NCBI RefSeq assembly: GCF_000355765.4
Contig: NZ_CP021106.3
Coordinates: 124,001 to 188,000 of the forward strand
From: Nitrosospira lacus
Lineage (GTDB): Bacteria; Pseudomonadota; Gammaproteobacteria; Burkholderiales; Nitrosomonadaceae
Length of the DNA stretch: 64,000 bases
Direction of reading: 5' to 3'
Made by a program: the position numbers and the translations under genes. A model generated the notes under the pieces. It ran no database searches. It saw only the letters and a list, made by a program, of their open reading frames with translations, and was not told the origin of the DNA. Positions 1-9,462 of the stretch are shown here, in pieces. The stretch's first letter is position 1; each line of letters begins with the position of its first letter.

Positions 1-718
1 CGCGGTTGCGCAGCGTGGTGATATTCTGCTGCACGGCGGTATCCTGGATGAGCTTCTGCGCTTCCGGCTTGAGGGTAGCGGTAAGATGAAACTCGTCTCT
101 CACACTCTGCTCACGCAAGCTTAGATCGGCATAGGTCTTCTTGATCTCGGCCTCAGCCTTGGCGCGAGACTCGGGATCACGAAATTTGACAGTGATCATC
201 GAGCTATCCTTATCGAGTCCGATATACTGGATTTTCTGCTCGCGCAGGCTGCTGCGTATATCGGCGCTGAAACGGTCAAGCGCTTTGGAGAGCGCCCCGT
301 GCATATCCACCTGCAGCATGAAATGGACGCCACCCCGCAGGTCAAGTCCCAGATACATGGGCAATGCGCCGATGCTGGTCAACCACTGCGGAGAATTGGG
401 GAGAAGATTCAGCGCCACCATATAACTGTTACCGAGTACCGACTGGAGCGTATCCTTGGCCTTGATCTGCGTATCGGTGTCGGCAAAGCGCACTTTGACA
501 CCGCCAGCCTCAAGGAACATTCCGGTAGGGAGAAGGTTAGCCTTCTTTAACGACTCCTCAACCCGCTGCAGCAGTGCGGTATCGGCTTTGGCAGCGGTCC
601 GTAATGGCGAAACCTGCACTGCGGGCGACTCACCATAAAAATTCGGCAGGGTATAGAGCAGTCCGAGCAGTATCGAAACCGCGATAATCAGGTATTTCCA
701 GGCAGGGTAGCGGTTCAT
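1..718 (-). CDS. secD: Protein translocase subunit SecD, N-terminal part (cut by window edge)
   Basis: SecD, with SecF, is an inner-membrane accessory of the SecYEG translocon that uses the proton gradient to finish export on the periplasmic side. The frame opens with MNRYPAWKYLIIAVSILLG, an N-terminal membrane helix, followed by a periplasmic part carrying the family signature LGLDLRGGVHFMLQVDM at about residues 123-139. About 239 residues are present; the family is usually 600 or more, so the rest lies beyond base 1. It follows yajC on the same strand with an 81-base gap, the usual yajC-secD order. Start chosen at the ATG at 716-718, which gives the conserved N-terminal helix. Identification is firm. 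Confidence 0.95.
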   Translation of the reverse strand, partial: MNRYPAWKYLIIAVSILLGLLYTLPNFYGESPAVQVSPLRTAAKADTALLQRVEESLKKANLLPTGMFLEAGGVKVRFADTDTQIKAKDTLQSVLGNSYMVALNLLPNSPQWLTSIGALPMYLGLDLRGGVHFMLQVDMHGALSKALDRFSADIRSSLREQKIQYIGLDKDSSMITVKFRDPESRAKAEAEIKKTYADLSLREQSVRDEFHLTATLKPEAQKLIQDTAVQQNITTLRNR

Positions 719-799
719 GGTTTTGGGATGGATACTAGGGAAAAGAAGGTACAAAAAGGACGATGCCGCACCCTCATGTCTTGCCTTACCGGAATCTGG

Positions 800-1132
800 T
801 TAATCCTTCTCTATACTGTTCAAGGTTCCCTTGGGCAGCAGGGTCTGTATGGCAGTCTTTTGAATGACGATCTGCACATTTTCGGCAATCTGGAGTATTA
901 CGTAATTACCGCTGACCTTGCTCACGCGTCCCAGCTGACCCCCTGTGGTCGCCACCTCGTCGCCCTTTTGCAGCGCCTCTATCATCAGTTTCTGTTCCTT
1001 GGCGCGCTTCGCCTGAGGACGAATCAGCAGAAGGTAAAATACGGCGAATATGCCGATCAGCGGAAGCAGGCTCATAAAATCAGCACCTGTTGGAGCAGAA
1101 GCGGCCTGGGCGAAAGCTTCACTAATCAACAT
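800..1132 (-). CDS. yajC: Preprotein translocase subunit YajC
   Basis: YajC is a small inner-membrane protein that associates with SecDF-YidC and the Sec translocon. The 110-residue product has one membrane helix (about residues 22-38, LLPLIGIFAVFYLLLIRPQ) ending in the family hallmark RPQAKR, followed by a cytoplasmic domain with the typical GDEVATTGGQLGRV stretch. Length and architecture match the family. It sits between tgt and secD on the minus strand; tgt-yajC-secD is a common proteobacterial operon. A purine-rich stretch lies just upstream of the ATG. No anomalies seen. Confidence 0.96.
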   Translation of the reverse strand: MLISEAFAQAASAPTGADFMSLLPLIGIFAVFYLLLIRPQAKRAKEQKLMIEALQKGDEVATTGGQLGRVSKVSGNYVILQIAENVQIVIQKTAIQTLLPKGTLNSIEKD

Positions 1133-1168
1133 GACATTCTCCGATGATAGTTGAAAAAAAACGCGATT

Positions 1169-2284
<1,116 letters not shown>

Positions 2285-2416
2285 TCACGCATGATATTGA
2301 TGAGCGCCTGGCGGCAAACGATTTTTACCGGTGAAAAAATATTATAAATTTCATTACTTCGAGCTTTGACGCGAAATCCAGCCCAAACCAGCAGCGGCGT
2401 GCCTGCACGTCACAGG

Positions 2417-2471
2417 ATACCGGCTGCCGCCGGTATGACCCTTGTACTGTCCACTCGAGGACCCGTACAAG
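2417..2471. other. Two inverted repeats in the queA-tgt gap
   Basis: The 204-base gap between queA and tgt holds two inverted repeats: an 8-base-pair stem with a 4-base loop at 2417-2436 (ATACCGGC / GCCGGTAT), and a 7-base-pair stem CTTGTAC / GTACAAG with a longer loop at 2441-2471. Neither is followed by a T run on either strand, so they are not typical intrinsic terminators. They could fold in the queA-tgt transcript as processing or stability elements. Function is unknown. Confidence 0.4.
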
Positions 2472-2482
2472 AGGATTCAGGT

Positions 2483-3517
2483 TTATGATCCCCTTTCGAT
2501 CAGCATGGCATCACCATAGCTGAAAAAACGATAGCGCTCATTTATTGCGTGCTGATAAGCGCGGCGAATATTTTCCGCTCCCCCAAATGCAGACACAAGC
2601 ATCAGGAGAGTTGAACGGGGCAAATGAAAATTGGTCAGCAAACGCTCCACCACACGCAAGCGATAGCCCGGCGTAATAAAAATATCCGTATCGCCATGAC
2701 CCGATTGCAGTTCGCCCTTACCGGCCGCGGCCGCCGCTTCCAGCGCTCGCAGTGATGTCGTCCCGATCGCCAGCACCCGCCCGCCACCGGCTTTCGCGCG
2801 CCTGATCGAGTCCACCGTTTCCTGCGGCACATCAAAAATTTCTTTGTGCATTTTGTGATCGGCAATGTTCTCCACCCGCACGGGCTGGAATGTGCCCAAC
2901 CCTACATGCAGCGTCACGTGCGCAAGCACCACACCCATTTCGCTTAATGTGCTCAGCATGCTTTCATCGAAATGCAGACCTGCGGTAGGCGCCGCAACGG
3001 CACCCGCCTGTTTCGCGTAAACTGTCTGGTAGCGCGCTTCGTCCGTTTCTGTCGCCGGGCGTGAAATATAAGGCGGCAGCGGCAGACTGCCATAGCATTC
3101 CAGTAACTCGATCACTGTCCGCTCATGATCGAAGCGCAAGGTATAAAGATCCTGCTCATGCGCCAATACCGTCACCTCGATTGCATCCGCGAGAAGAAGC
3201 TTGGAGCCGGGTTTCGGTGAATGACTGGCGCGAATGACCGTCAGCGCGCAATGCGCGTCCAGTACCCGTTCTACCATCACCTCCACCCTGCCGCCGCTGC
3301 TCTTCACGCCAAACAAGCGCGCCTTGATGACGCGAGTATCATTGAATACCATCACGTCACCGGCGCGTAAATATCTGGGCAAATCAGCAAACATCGCATC
3401 CCGCAGCACGCCGCTTGATCCTTCGAGATGCAGCATGCGGCTGCTGGCCCGCTCCTCGGTCGGGAACTGCGTAACCAGCTCGGAGGGAAGATCGAAATCG
3501 AAATCCTGAATTTTCAT
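2483..3517 (-). CDS. queA: S-adenosylmethionine:tRNA ribosyltransferase-isomerase QueA
   Basis: QueA transfers and isomerises the ribosyl part of SAM onto preQ1-modified tRNA to give epoxyqueuosine. The 344-residue product carries the family motifs: [20 protein letters not shown] at the N-terminus, [16 protein letters not shown] at about residues 54-69, [11 protein letters not shown] around residue 180, [25 protein letters not shown] [30 protein letters not shown] and the C-terminal [13 protein letters not shown]. Length is normal. It is transcribed towards tgt, its pathway partner, and starts 80 bases from the divergent tRNA-Leu gene, so a promoter should lie in that short space. Identification is firm. 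Confidence 0.97.
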   Translation of the reverse strand: MKIQDFDFDLPSELVTQFPTEERASSRMLHLEGSSGVLRDAMFADLPRYLRAGDVMVFNDTRVIKARLFGVKSSGGRVEVMVERVLDAHCALTVIRASHSPKPGSKLLLADAIEVTVLAHEQDLYTLRFDHERTVIELLECYGSLPLPPYISRPATETDEARYQTVYAKQAGAVAAPTAGLHFDESMLSTLSEMGVVLAHVTLHVGLGTFQPVRVENIADHKMHKEIFDVPQETVDSIRRAKAGGGRVLAIGTTSLRALEAAAAAGKGELQSGHGDTDIFITPGYRLRVVERLLTNFHLPRSTLLMLVSAFGGAENIRRAYQHAINERYRFFSYGDAMLIERGS

Positions 3518-3597
3518 CGCGCGTATTATACCGATGTGGGCTGTCCCGGTTGCCGCAACCTATGTTTTCAGTAATAATGCCCCTCGTGAAAAGTATT

Positions 3598-3684
3598 GCC
3601 GGGATGGCGGAATTGGTAGACGCACGGGACTCAAAATCCCGCGACTGTGAGGTCATGGGGGTTCGATTCCCCCTCCCGGCACCA
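3598..3684 (+). tRNA. tRNA-Leu (CAA anticodon), CCA encoded
   Basis: An 87-base class II tRNA. The acceptor stem is GCCGGGA / TCCCGGC, followed by discriminator A and an encoded CCA. The D arm contains GGTAGA, the anticodon stem is CGGGA / TCCCG with loop CTCAAAA (anticodon CAA, reading UUG), there is a long variable arm typical of leucine tRNAs, and the T arm is GGGGG-TTCGATT-CCCCC. Its 3' end is partly duplicated at 4672-4689, which suggests use as an integration site. Confidence 0.97.
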
Positions 3685-3816
3685 CGGATCAGCTAATATA
3701 TTTAGTTTATTCAATAAGCTACGATGGACTTAGTTTCCTTGCGGTGGTGCTTTTGTGGTACCGCACATAAAACTACGGCTCTAAAGCATATTCAGAGTGT
3801 CAATCCGATTCGTCTA

Positions 3817-4078
3817 TCAGAGGATTTCATTCTCCCGCTTGTTGAATCGGCCGGTCTCGGTGCGTAACCGGGATAGCTCCATCTGTTCCGGTGTGACTAC
3901 CTTGGCTCCAGACCGTTGAGCTTGCCTGCCGCGCTGCAGCCTTAACTCAGTTCCGCAACGTCTGGTCGCTGACCCCCAGCTCCTTACTTACCGCGCCGGC
4001 GGTCAGCCCTTCCTCGATGTGCTTGACTGCTAATTTCTTGAACTCGGTTGTATATTCCTGCTCCGGTATCTTCATCAT
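3817..4078 (-). pseudogene. IS3-family transposase OrfA remnant (helix-turn-helix part)
   Basis: Reading the minus strand from 4078 gives MMKIPEQEYTTEFKKLAVKH and then EEGLTAGAVSKELGVSDQT, the DNA-binding helix-turn-helix start of IS3/IS911-type OrfA. The frame is then broken: the expected Trp codon after TLRN is TGA (3947-3949), and after that the family sequence continues only in other frames (AAGKLNGLEP, then KVVTPEQMELSRLR and KRENEIL, ending at a stop at 3817-3819). So there is at least one nonsense change and frameshifts. No OrfB catalytic part follows and no terminal inverted repeats are apparent. It is a dead fragment lying directly behind tRNA-Leu. Confidence 0.8.
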
Positions 4079-4175
4079 CTTCCTCTCCAATGGGACTTCT
4101 ATTTTACATACCCTTGGAAGACGATTTTTCGGGGGAAGCTCAGGTTGGTTTACGCGTAATAAACTGAGTCATTTG

Positions 4176-4469
4176 CTAATCTCCCCACGCCGGGAAAGCC
4201 TTGGAAGGTAACGTTCTGTTGACCAACTCGAATCCCTTTTCATTCATGCAGGCCAATACATATTCATCAACGTAACTCAACCAGACGGCAGTCCCGGTAT
4301 CTGCGTAATTATCCTTATTGGCCTGATTCCTTGCTACAACTCGACATTCCTTTAGTGCCGCCATGTAAGGTACCCGTTCTCCTCCACGAGTATATTCTCC
4401 GTAGTAAGTAGAGGGAGTCGTCGAACATCCGGCCAACCCAACCAGAAACAGCGCCGCACTCATTCTCAT
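4176..4469 (-). CDS. Small lipoprotein, unknown function
   Basis: Product of 97 residues beginning MRMSAALFLVGLAGCSTTPS: a signal peptide with lipobox LAGC and a modification cysteine at residue 15, so it is expected to be lipid-anchored. The ATG at 4467-4469 was chosen because a strong ribosome-binding sequence (AGGGAGGGG) lies 5-6 bases upstream; an in-frame ATG 33 bases earlier lacks one. The mature part (about 80 residues) contains three further cysteines and the stretch MAALKECRVVARNQANK. I do not recognise the family. It lies inside the patch between tRNA-Leu and its partial 3' copy, so it may be accessory cargo, though its codon use looks like the host's. Confidence 0.75.
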   Translation of the reverse strand: MRMSAALFLVGLAGCSTTPSTYYGEYTRGGERVPYMAALKECRVVARNQANKDNYADTGTAVWLSYVDEYVLACMNEKGFELVNRTLPSKAFPAWGD

Positions 4470-4671
4470 TTTTGCCCCTCCCTGTTGAATAACACATTTC
4501 ATTGTGTGCTAATGGATGATTTAATAACCGAAGCAAAATCTACAGAGTTTGCCCCGTCTACCTTAGCGGCTGAAAGGCCATTTTGTGGGACTCTTGTTGT
4601 ACTTTTTCAGACTCGCCGTCACCACAGGAACCAGCATTGACGCGGCTTTGTGGTAACAGTTGGAGTGCCTT

Positions 4672-4689
4672 ATTCCCCTCCCGGCACCA
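4672..4689 (+). repeat. Partial copy of the tRNA-Leu 3' end (attachment-site-like)
   Basis: The 18 bases ATTCCCCTCCCGGCACCA match the last 19 bases of tRNA-Leu (3666-3684, ATTCCCCCTCCCGGCACCA) except for one C missing from the C run; the final 15 bases are identical. The copies are in direct orientation about 1 kb apart. Site-specific integrases typically regenerate the tRNA 3' end on one side and leave such a copy on the other. No integrase remains here, so the attachment-site reading is inference. Confidence 0.6.
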
Positions 4690-5362
4690 ACACAGTGCAT
4701 CGGTGATTATCACAGCACGCCGAAAACCCTGTAAATACGCGGTATAAGCAATAAAATTCGTATCACAACATATCAAAGAATAAAAAAATGCGATAATTTT
4801 TCTCGGTCAGTCGAGGTTGTTTTCATCACACCGCTTAAAAATACGCGAATTTCGGACGCTGGGAATAGTTCTCCATTGCCTGCTGACGTCAAACTCCCCC
4901 GCGCACTCTCGTTTCGTCATAAGCCTTAGATCCCTGCAATATGCGGCAATTGTCACGCTATCCGCCGCACCTCCTCCAGTAAAGATTTTGATAGAGCGGT
5001 TACTAACATATGATCCCGCTGCGCTGCCTTGTTCGATCGGAGCATGACCTATCTCAATACGGGCCTTCTGAAGCTCTTCTGGGCATCACGTAATTAGACC
5101 CGCCATCTCCATGGCACGCATAGATCTTCAGTCATGGTTATCCTCGAATTAGCCTATGGTTTCCAGTCTTGAAAGATTATCTTGACTATGAAATAAACGC
5201 TGCTATGAATAAATTCAGGGACCTTATAAAGTTCGGGGGCTACCCTTCATTCGAAATGACTAGAGGTTAAATGATATTCATGATTCTTATCCATGACATT
5301 TAATTTCCATTCGTAATTGGCTGGATAATTTGTGCCGTACTCAAACCAAGGAGGTGACTATC
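4690..5362. other. Intergenic stretch without a recognisable gene
   Basis: About 670 bases between the attachment-like repeat and the next gene. It is AT-richer by eye than its neighbours. A 76-codon open frame at 4817-5047 on the plus strand has no ribosome-binding site and no recognisable family. No tRNA, clear terminator or insertion-sequence ends were seen. It is probably decayed sequence plus the promoter of the gene starting at 5363. Confidence 0.4.
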
Positions 5363-6136
5363 ATGAAACAGACGCGCGTGATCGGAGTCTTGGCCATTTT
5401 GGCGGGAATATGGGGAGGGTTTGGCCCCACCGAAGTTATTCCGGCATCCCAGGCAGAGACAATAAAGCCTTCGAAGACAATCAAAACGGAGTATCAATAT
5501 GCTGCAAAAGTCGTCTGTTCGCTATTGCTGCCGCATCAGGACGGTACCTTGGCCAAAGGTACCTACCGCACGACCGTCAATATACACAATCCTACCAACA
5601 AGCAAATCACTGTTGCCGCCAAGGTGGCGCTTGCAACACAGTTTGGCTCCGAACCAGGCCCCTTCGGCGTAACGCCATTCAAGGAAGCTGTGCTCCAGCC
5701 GGACGGGGCGGTTGGTATGAGCTGCTTTGACGTTGCGGGCTACTTTTGCCCCATCGACGGAGTTTGTGTCGATTTCGCGTTCCTGGAAGGATTCCTGGTT
5801 ATAAAAAGTCCCGTGCCTTTGGATGTTGTCGGCGTGTATACCGCCCGCCACACGGATGGAGAGGTGGAGTCCATCGATGTCGAAACCGTACAGCCCAAGC
5901 AAGTTCGCGAGATGGTTAAGGTGGGATCAACAGAGACCACTAAACCGGGCGGTGGGAAGCGTGTCGATTATCCGCCCAAAGGTAGCCCCGCGTACGGCGA
6001 TAAGGAACCTAAGCAAATGTGCGGCGGGATAGCCGGATTTCCCTGCCCAGCCGGCAAGACTTGCGTGGATGATCCCTCGGACAATTGCGATCCGACCCGG
6101 GGTGGCGCCGATTGCGCCGGTATCTGTGTGAAGTAG
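5363..6136 (+). CDS. Secreted cysteine-rich protein, unknown function
   Basis: A 257-residue protein with an N-terminal signal peptide (MKQTRVIGVLAILAGIWGG, likely cleaved near residues 30-32), so exported. The start at 5363 is fixed by an excellent ribosome-binding site, AAGGAGGTGA, 7 bases upstream. The middle part (about 45-175) looks like a beta-rich domain with Cys52, 121, 129 and 135. A Pro/Gly/Lys linker (about 185-217) leads to a compact C-terminal module with Cys220, 228, 234, 242, 251 and 255 in the pattern C-GGIAGFP-C-PAGKT-C, resembling small disulfide-rich, protease-inhibitor-like modules of secreted bacterial proteins. Ten cysteines in the mature part imply disulfides made by the Dsb system. 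I cannot name the function. Neighbours give no clue: decayed DNA upstream, a convergent BON gene downstream. Confidence 0.85.
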   Translation: MKQTRVIGVLAILAGIWGGFGPTEVIPASQAETIKPSKTIKTEYQYAAKVVCSLLLPHQDGTLAKGTYRTTVNIHNPTNKQITVAAKVALATQFGSEPGPFGVTPFKEAVLQPDGAVGMSCFDVAGYFCPIDGVCVDFAFLEGFLVIKSPVPLDVVGVYTARHTDGEVESIDVETVQPKQVREMVKVGSTETTKPGGGKRVDYPPKGSPAYGDKEPKQMCGGIAGFPCPAGKTCVDDPSDNCDPTRGGADCAGICVK

Positions 6137-6256
6137 CCACGGCGCATGAAAGGGATTCTTTGTATAGGGGACACAGCGGCTAGAGTGGCCTTGGTGTCAC
6201 GGAAGCTGTAAATCTGCAGATGCTGCCCGGTTGCTGCGCCTCCCCTTCACGATGAA

Positions 6257-6284
6257 AAATTGGCCGGGATATCCCGGCCAATTT
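6257..6284. terminator. Perfect 28-base palindrome between convergent genes
   Basis: Bases 6257-6284 form a perfect inverted repeat centred on GATATC (AAATTGGCCGGG / CCCGGCCAATTT). It lies between the stop of the secreted cysteine-rich gene and the convergent BON-domain gene, with short A and T stretches at each side, so it most likely acts as a two-way intrinsic terminator. It is AT-flanked rather than followed by a long T run. Confidence 0.6.
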
Positions 6285-6318
6285 ATTTCCAGTGGCGCTC
6301 GGACGCGAGCAGACTCGC

Positions 6319-6648
6319 CTAATGCTCTTTCTTAATCTTAATGTGATTCACGACCTTCGTAACACCTTCGACAGAGTGCGCGATTGAATGCGCTTTATCC
6401 TTTTCAGTCTGACTTCCGGCTGTACCGCCCAGAACCACTACACCATTCTTGTCTGTATCAACGGTGATGTGCATCGCGCTGACATTCTTTTCGGTGGCCA
6501 GCTTGGTTTTGATCTTGCTGGTGATTACCGAATCCTTAACAAATTCACCGACACTTGAATCGGGGTCTTTATCTGCGGAAAAGCTCGCAACAGGCGTCAG
6601 AAAGGCTCCGATCACAAATAGACTTGCCAAAAGTTTGATCGTTTTCAT
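6319..6648 (-). CDS. BON-domain periplasmic protein (OsmY-like)
   Basis: A 109-residue exported protein: signal peptide MKTIKLLASLFVIGAFLTPV with cleavage after about SFSA, then a single BON domain (about residues 38-107) with the typical VKDSVITSKIKTKLATEK start, VLGGTAGSQTEKDKAHSIA middle and EGVTKVVNHIKIK end. BON domains are thought to bind phospholipid surfaces; OsmY-type proteins are periplasmic and often stress-induced. The ATG at 6648 follows AAGGAG with good spacing; an upstream in-frame ATG lacks such a site and would spoil the signal peptide. Single-BON proteins of this size are common in betaproteobacteria. The exact role is unknown. Confidence 0.88.
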   Translation of the reverse strand: MKTIKLLASLFVIGAFLTPVASFSADKDPDSSVGEFVKDSVITSKIKTKLATEKNVSAMHITVDTDKNGVVVLGGTAGSQTEKDKAHSIAHSVEGVTKVVNHIKIKKEH

Positions 6649-6957
6649 GAATTTCTCCTTGGGGATTGAGGAATCCGCATGATGCGATTTTTTTTTCGGT
6701 CGGTCTGTTCGGTTCCACACAGCTGATCGTTCCCAATGCTCTAGCTGACGCTATTTAGCTTTCAGGAAAGATACGAGATAAATATATGTACAGGGAAAGA
6801 AATCGGGGCTTTGTCGGCAGCTAGGGGATAGGATTAAGGTTATCCATCGATACACGCTCGATAACCATTACCCAAATGGAACAGGAAAATAGTATCATCT
6901 CGACGACCCGCCACTTGCCCACAGAGAAGAAATTAAGTAGTCATATACCTGATTGAT

Positions 6958-7033
6958 TGGTAGCGAATCCCAGATTCGAACTGGGGACCAACGGATTATG
7001 ATTCCGCTGCTCTAACCACTGAGCTAATTCGCC
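6958..7033 (-). tRNA. tRNA with CAU anticodon (probably elongator Met), CCA encoded
   Basis: A 76-base cloverleaf on the minus strand: acceptor GGCGAAT / ATTCGCT with a terminal G1-U72 pair, discriminator A and encoded CCA; D arm with TTAGCTCAGTGGTTAGAGC; anticodon stem GCGGA / TCCGT with loop ATCATAA (CAU); T arm CCCAG-TTCGAAT-CTGGG. It lacks the C1-A72 mismatch and the three G-C pairs of initiator tRNA. A CAU tRNA may also be the lysidine-modified Ile2 tRNA. The G1-U72 end resembles elongator tRNA-Met genes of many proteobacteria, so that is preferred. Confidence 0.9.
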
Positions 7034-7268
7034 ACATGCAAGCACCCAAGGGGATGGCATTGTGCCTTCAGAGACCTACTCTGTCAAGATTTACAAGGGT
7101 TTGCGCGGAATTTACATAAGACTTCAGGAAAGCCGGACAGGTTCTAAATGACTGATTCCAGCGAACCTCCGGATAAACCGGTATCAGAGTCGTCGCTTCT
7201 GTTGAATCAAATCTTGGAAAGTTACATACCTGAGCCCGGCATCTTGAAACCACCTGTATAATACCCTT

Positions 7269-8438
7269 ATGAAATTCGATGTCGTTATTGTTGGCGGCGG
7301 ACTGGTTGGGGCAAGCCTGGCGCTTGCGCTCAAGGATAGCGGTCTCAGAATCGCATTGGTGGAATCGCGGCCTGCGGCTTCTCTTCCTGCTGACGACAGT
7401 TGGGATAGCAGAGTTTATGCAATGAGTCCCGGAAGCGCCAAATTTCTGCAAAACTTTGGTGTTTGGCAAGCGCTCGACGAGGACCGGATTACGCCGGTTT
7501 ATAAAATGGCGGTATTCGGCGACGACAGCGCCGCACGTCTCGATTTTAGCGCCTACAATATTGGATTGACGGAACTGGCTTTTATTGTGGAGAATCGCCA
7601 GCTCCAGGCCGCTGTTTGGAATGCCCTCAAACGCCAAAAAAAACATGTCAAGATATTCTGTCCTGCGGAGTGCGCTTCGATAACCTGGAACGACTCTCAC
7701 GCCGATTTGCTTCTGGCGGATGGCAATGTGCTGCAGGCGGCATTGATTGTTGGCGCGGACGGGCTGAATTCCTGGGTGCGGGAACAGGCGGAAATCGGGG
7801 TCGTGCGGCATTCCTATCAGCAATTAGGAGTGGTGGCTAATTTCAACGCCGAGCAAAGCCACCATAATGTCGCTCATCAATGGTTCCGGCGGGATGGAGT
7901 GCTGGCACTCCTGCCATTGCCGGAAACACTGGTATCCATGGTATGGTCGGCAAATGAAGAACGGGCGCGCATATTGCTTGATTTATCTGAAGCGGAATTA
8001 TGCCATCAGGTTACCCAGGCTTCCTGCCGTACGTTAGGCGAATTGCGGCTTATTACGCGGCCCGCCGCTTTTCCGCTGAATTTCGTGCACGTGAAGAAAC
8101 TGGTGCAGCCGCGTCTCGCCCTCATCGGCGATGCCGCCCACGGCATTCACCCTCTTGCGGGACAAGGTGTAAATCTGGGGTTGCGCGATGCGCGCGAACT
8201 GGCCGAGACCATCATTGCGCGCGGGTTGGAACCGGATTGTGGCGATTACTTGTTGCTGCGCCGCTACGAGCGTGCGCGCAAGGAAGATATTCTGGCAATG
8301 GAACTTGCCACCGATGGCCTGCAGAAATTATTCAGCAACACTAACCCGACGCTTGTTCGCTGGCGTAACCTGGGGCTGGAAATCACCAATCGGCTACCCA
8401 TGCTGAAAGACCGGTTAATGCAGCATGCGTTGAGTTGA
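7269..8438 (+). CDS. UbiH/UbiF/Coq6-family FAD-dependent hydroxylase
   Basis: A 389-residue flavin monooxygenase that most likely hydroxylates the aromatic ring during ubiquinone synthesis at the inner-membrane face. It has the N-terminal FAD-binding motif VVIVGGGLVGASLALAL (residues 5-21), the middle VGADGLNSWVREQAEI motif shared by aromatic hydroxylases, and the C-terminal FAD motif LIGDAAHGIHPLAGQGVNLG at about 285-304. Length is normal for the family. Betaproteobacteria use differing sets of such hydroxylases (UbiH, UbiF, UbiL, UbiM) with different position specificity, so I do not assign a symbol. It stands between a tRNA and dsbC, on the same strand as dsbC but 264 bases away. Confidence 0.9.
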   Translation: MKFDVVIVGGGLVGASLALALKDSGLRIALVESRPAASLPADDSWDSRVYAMSPGSAKFLQNFGVWQALDEDRITPVYKMAVFGDDSAARLDFSAYNIGLTELAFIVENRQLQAAVWNALKRQKKHVKIFCPAECASITWNDSHADLLLADGNVLQAALIVGADGLNSWVREQAEIGVVRHSYQQLGVVANFNAEQSHHNVAHQWFRRDGVLALLPLPETLVSMVWSANEERARILLDLSEAELCHQVTQASCRTLGELRLITRPAAFPLNFVHVKKLVQPRLALIGDAAHGIHPLAGQGVNLGLRDARELAETIIARGLEPDCGDYLLLRRYERARKEDILAMELATDGLQKLFSNTNPTLVRWRNLGLEITNRLPMLKDRLMQHALS

Positions 8439-8702
8439 AGCAGAACCAGTGAGTTTCAGGATGCGCTGTGCCGGATATCACCAGAAATTCTGAGTGCCAA
8501 GTGAATCCAATCCGCCGACTGAGGATACGCAGTGGGATACAGACAATCCGCAGTGGGTGCCCGTAAAGATTTGCGAACGCCGCATATACTTAATATGCCA
8601 ACGCCAAGATTCGTGAGTAACGCCGTATCTCGGGTCATGACGCGGGATAGGGATTCATAGAGGCATCCACCAATATTTATTTGAACTGGAGTAACCCACA
8701 TC

Positions 8703-9419
8703 ATGCGTTTGAATCCTATTTTTCCCGCCTTATTTCTCTGCCTCCTTCCCGGTGCGGCTCTTGCCGATGAAGCCGCCGTGAAAAAGGCGGTCGTGACACA
8801 TTTTCCCGGCGAGAAAATTGAAAGCGTAAAAAAAACCCCTTATCTCGGATTATATGAAGTTGTAGTTGGGGGCGAGTTACTCTATACCGACGAAAAAGCG
8901 ACCTACTTCTTTCTTGGTCATGTGGTCGATCCCCAGACCAGACAGAGTCTGACCAGCGAACGCTTGCAGCAGATAAAGGACGCCCGGCGGATAAGCCTTG
9001 ATTCCCTCCCGCTTGATCATGCGATTAAAACGGTCAAAGGCAACGGAAAACGCAAGCTGGCAGTTTTTTCCGATCCGAATTGCCCTTATTGCAAGCGTCT
9101 GGAAAAGGAATTGACCAAGATTACCGATGTGACCATTTATACCCTGCTCTATCCGGTACTTAACGGCTCGTTACCCACCGCCACTTCGATATGGTGTTCC
9201 GCGGATCGCCTCAAGGCGTGGGATGACTTCATGCTGAAAGGTATCGCTCCAACCGGAAAGGACTGTGAAACGCCCATCGAAACGCTCATTCAGGCAGGCA
9301 AGAAAAATGGCATAAATGGTACCCCGACGCTGATCTTTGCCGATGGCTCGATCATACCGGGGATGATAACCGCTGACGTCATAGAGAAGAAACTAAGTGG
9401 AGGGGCGGCCGCGAAATGA
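8703..9419 (+). CDS. dsbC: Thiol:disulfide interchange protein DsbC
   Basis: A periplasmic disulfide isomerase of 238 residues. The signal peptide is MRLNPIFPALFLCLLPGAALA (21 residues), followed by an N-terminal dimerisation domain (about 22-80) and a thioredoxin-like domain with the DsbC-type active site Cys127-Pro-Tyr-Cys130 in FSDPNCPYCKR, a second cysteine pair (WCSADR and GKDCETP) and the cis-proline loop NGTPTLIFADG. CPYC rather than CPHC separates it from DsbA at 19206-19856. It presumably repairs wrongly paired disulfides in exported proteins. It converges with mltA, with only 43 bases between them. Confidence 0.95.
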   Translation: MRLNPIFPALFLCLLPGAALADEAAVKKAVVTHFPGEKIESVKKTPYLGLYEVVVGGELLYTDEKATYFFLGHVVDPQTRQSLTSERLQQIKDARRISLDSLPLDHAIKTVKGNGKRKLAVFSDPNCPYCKRLEKELTKITDVTIYTLLYPVLNGSLPTATSIWCSADRLKAWDDFMLKGIAPTGKDCETPIETLIQAGKKNGINGTPTLIFADGSIIPGMITADVIEKKLSGGAAAK

Positions 9420-9462
9420 CAGACATAGGCTTGCGGACAACCCGGTGGAAACATCGATATTT

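Noticed and set aside
4558-4776. 72-codon minus-strand frame over the tRNA-like repeat
   Set aside because: Overlaps the partial tRNA copy, has no ribosome-binding site and no family resemblance.
4817-5047. 76-codon plus-strand frame
   Set aside because: No ribosome-binding site, no recognisable family, composition like noncoding DNA.
6958-7033. Initiator tRNA-fMet
   Set aside because: Anticodon is CAU but the C1-A72 mismatch and the three G-C pairs in the anticodon stem are missing.
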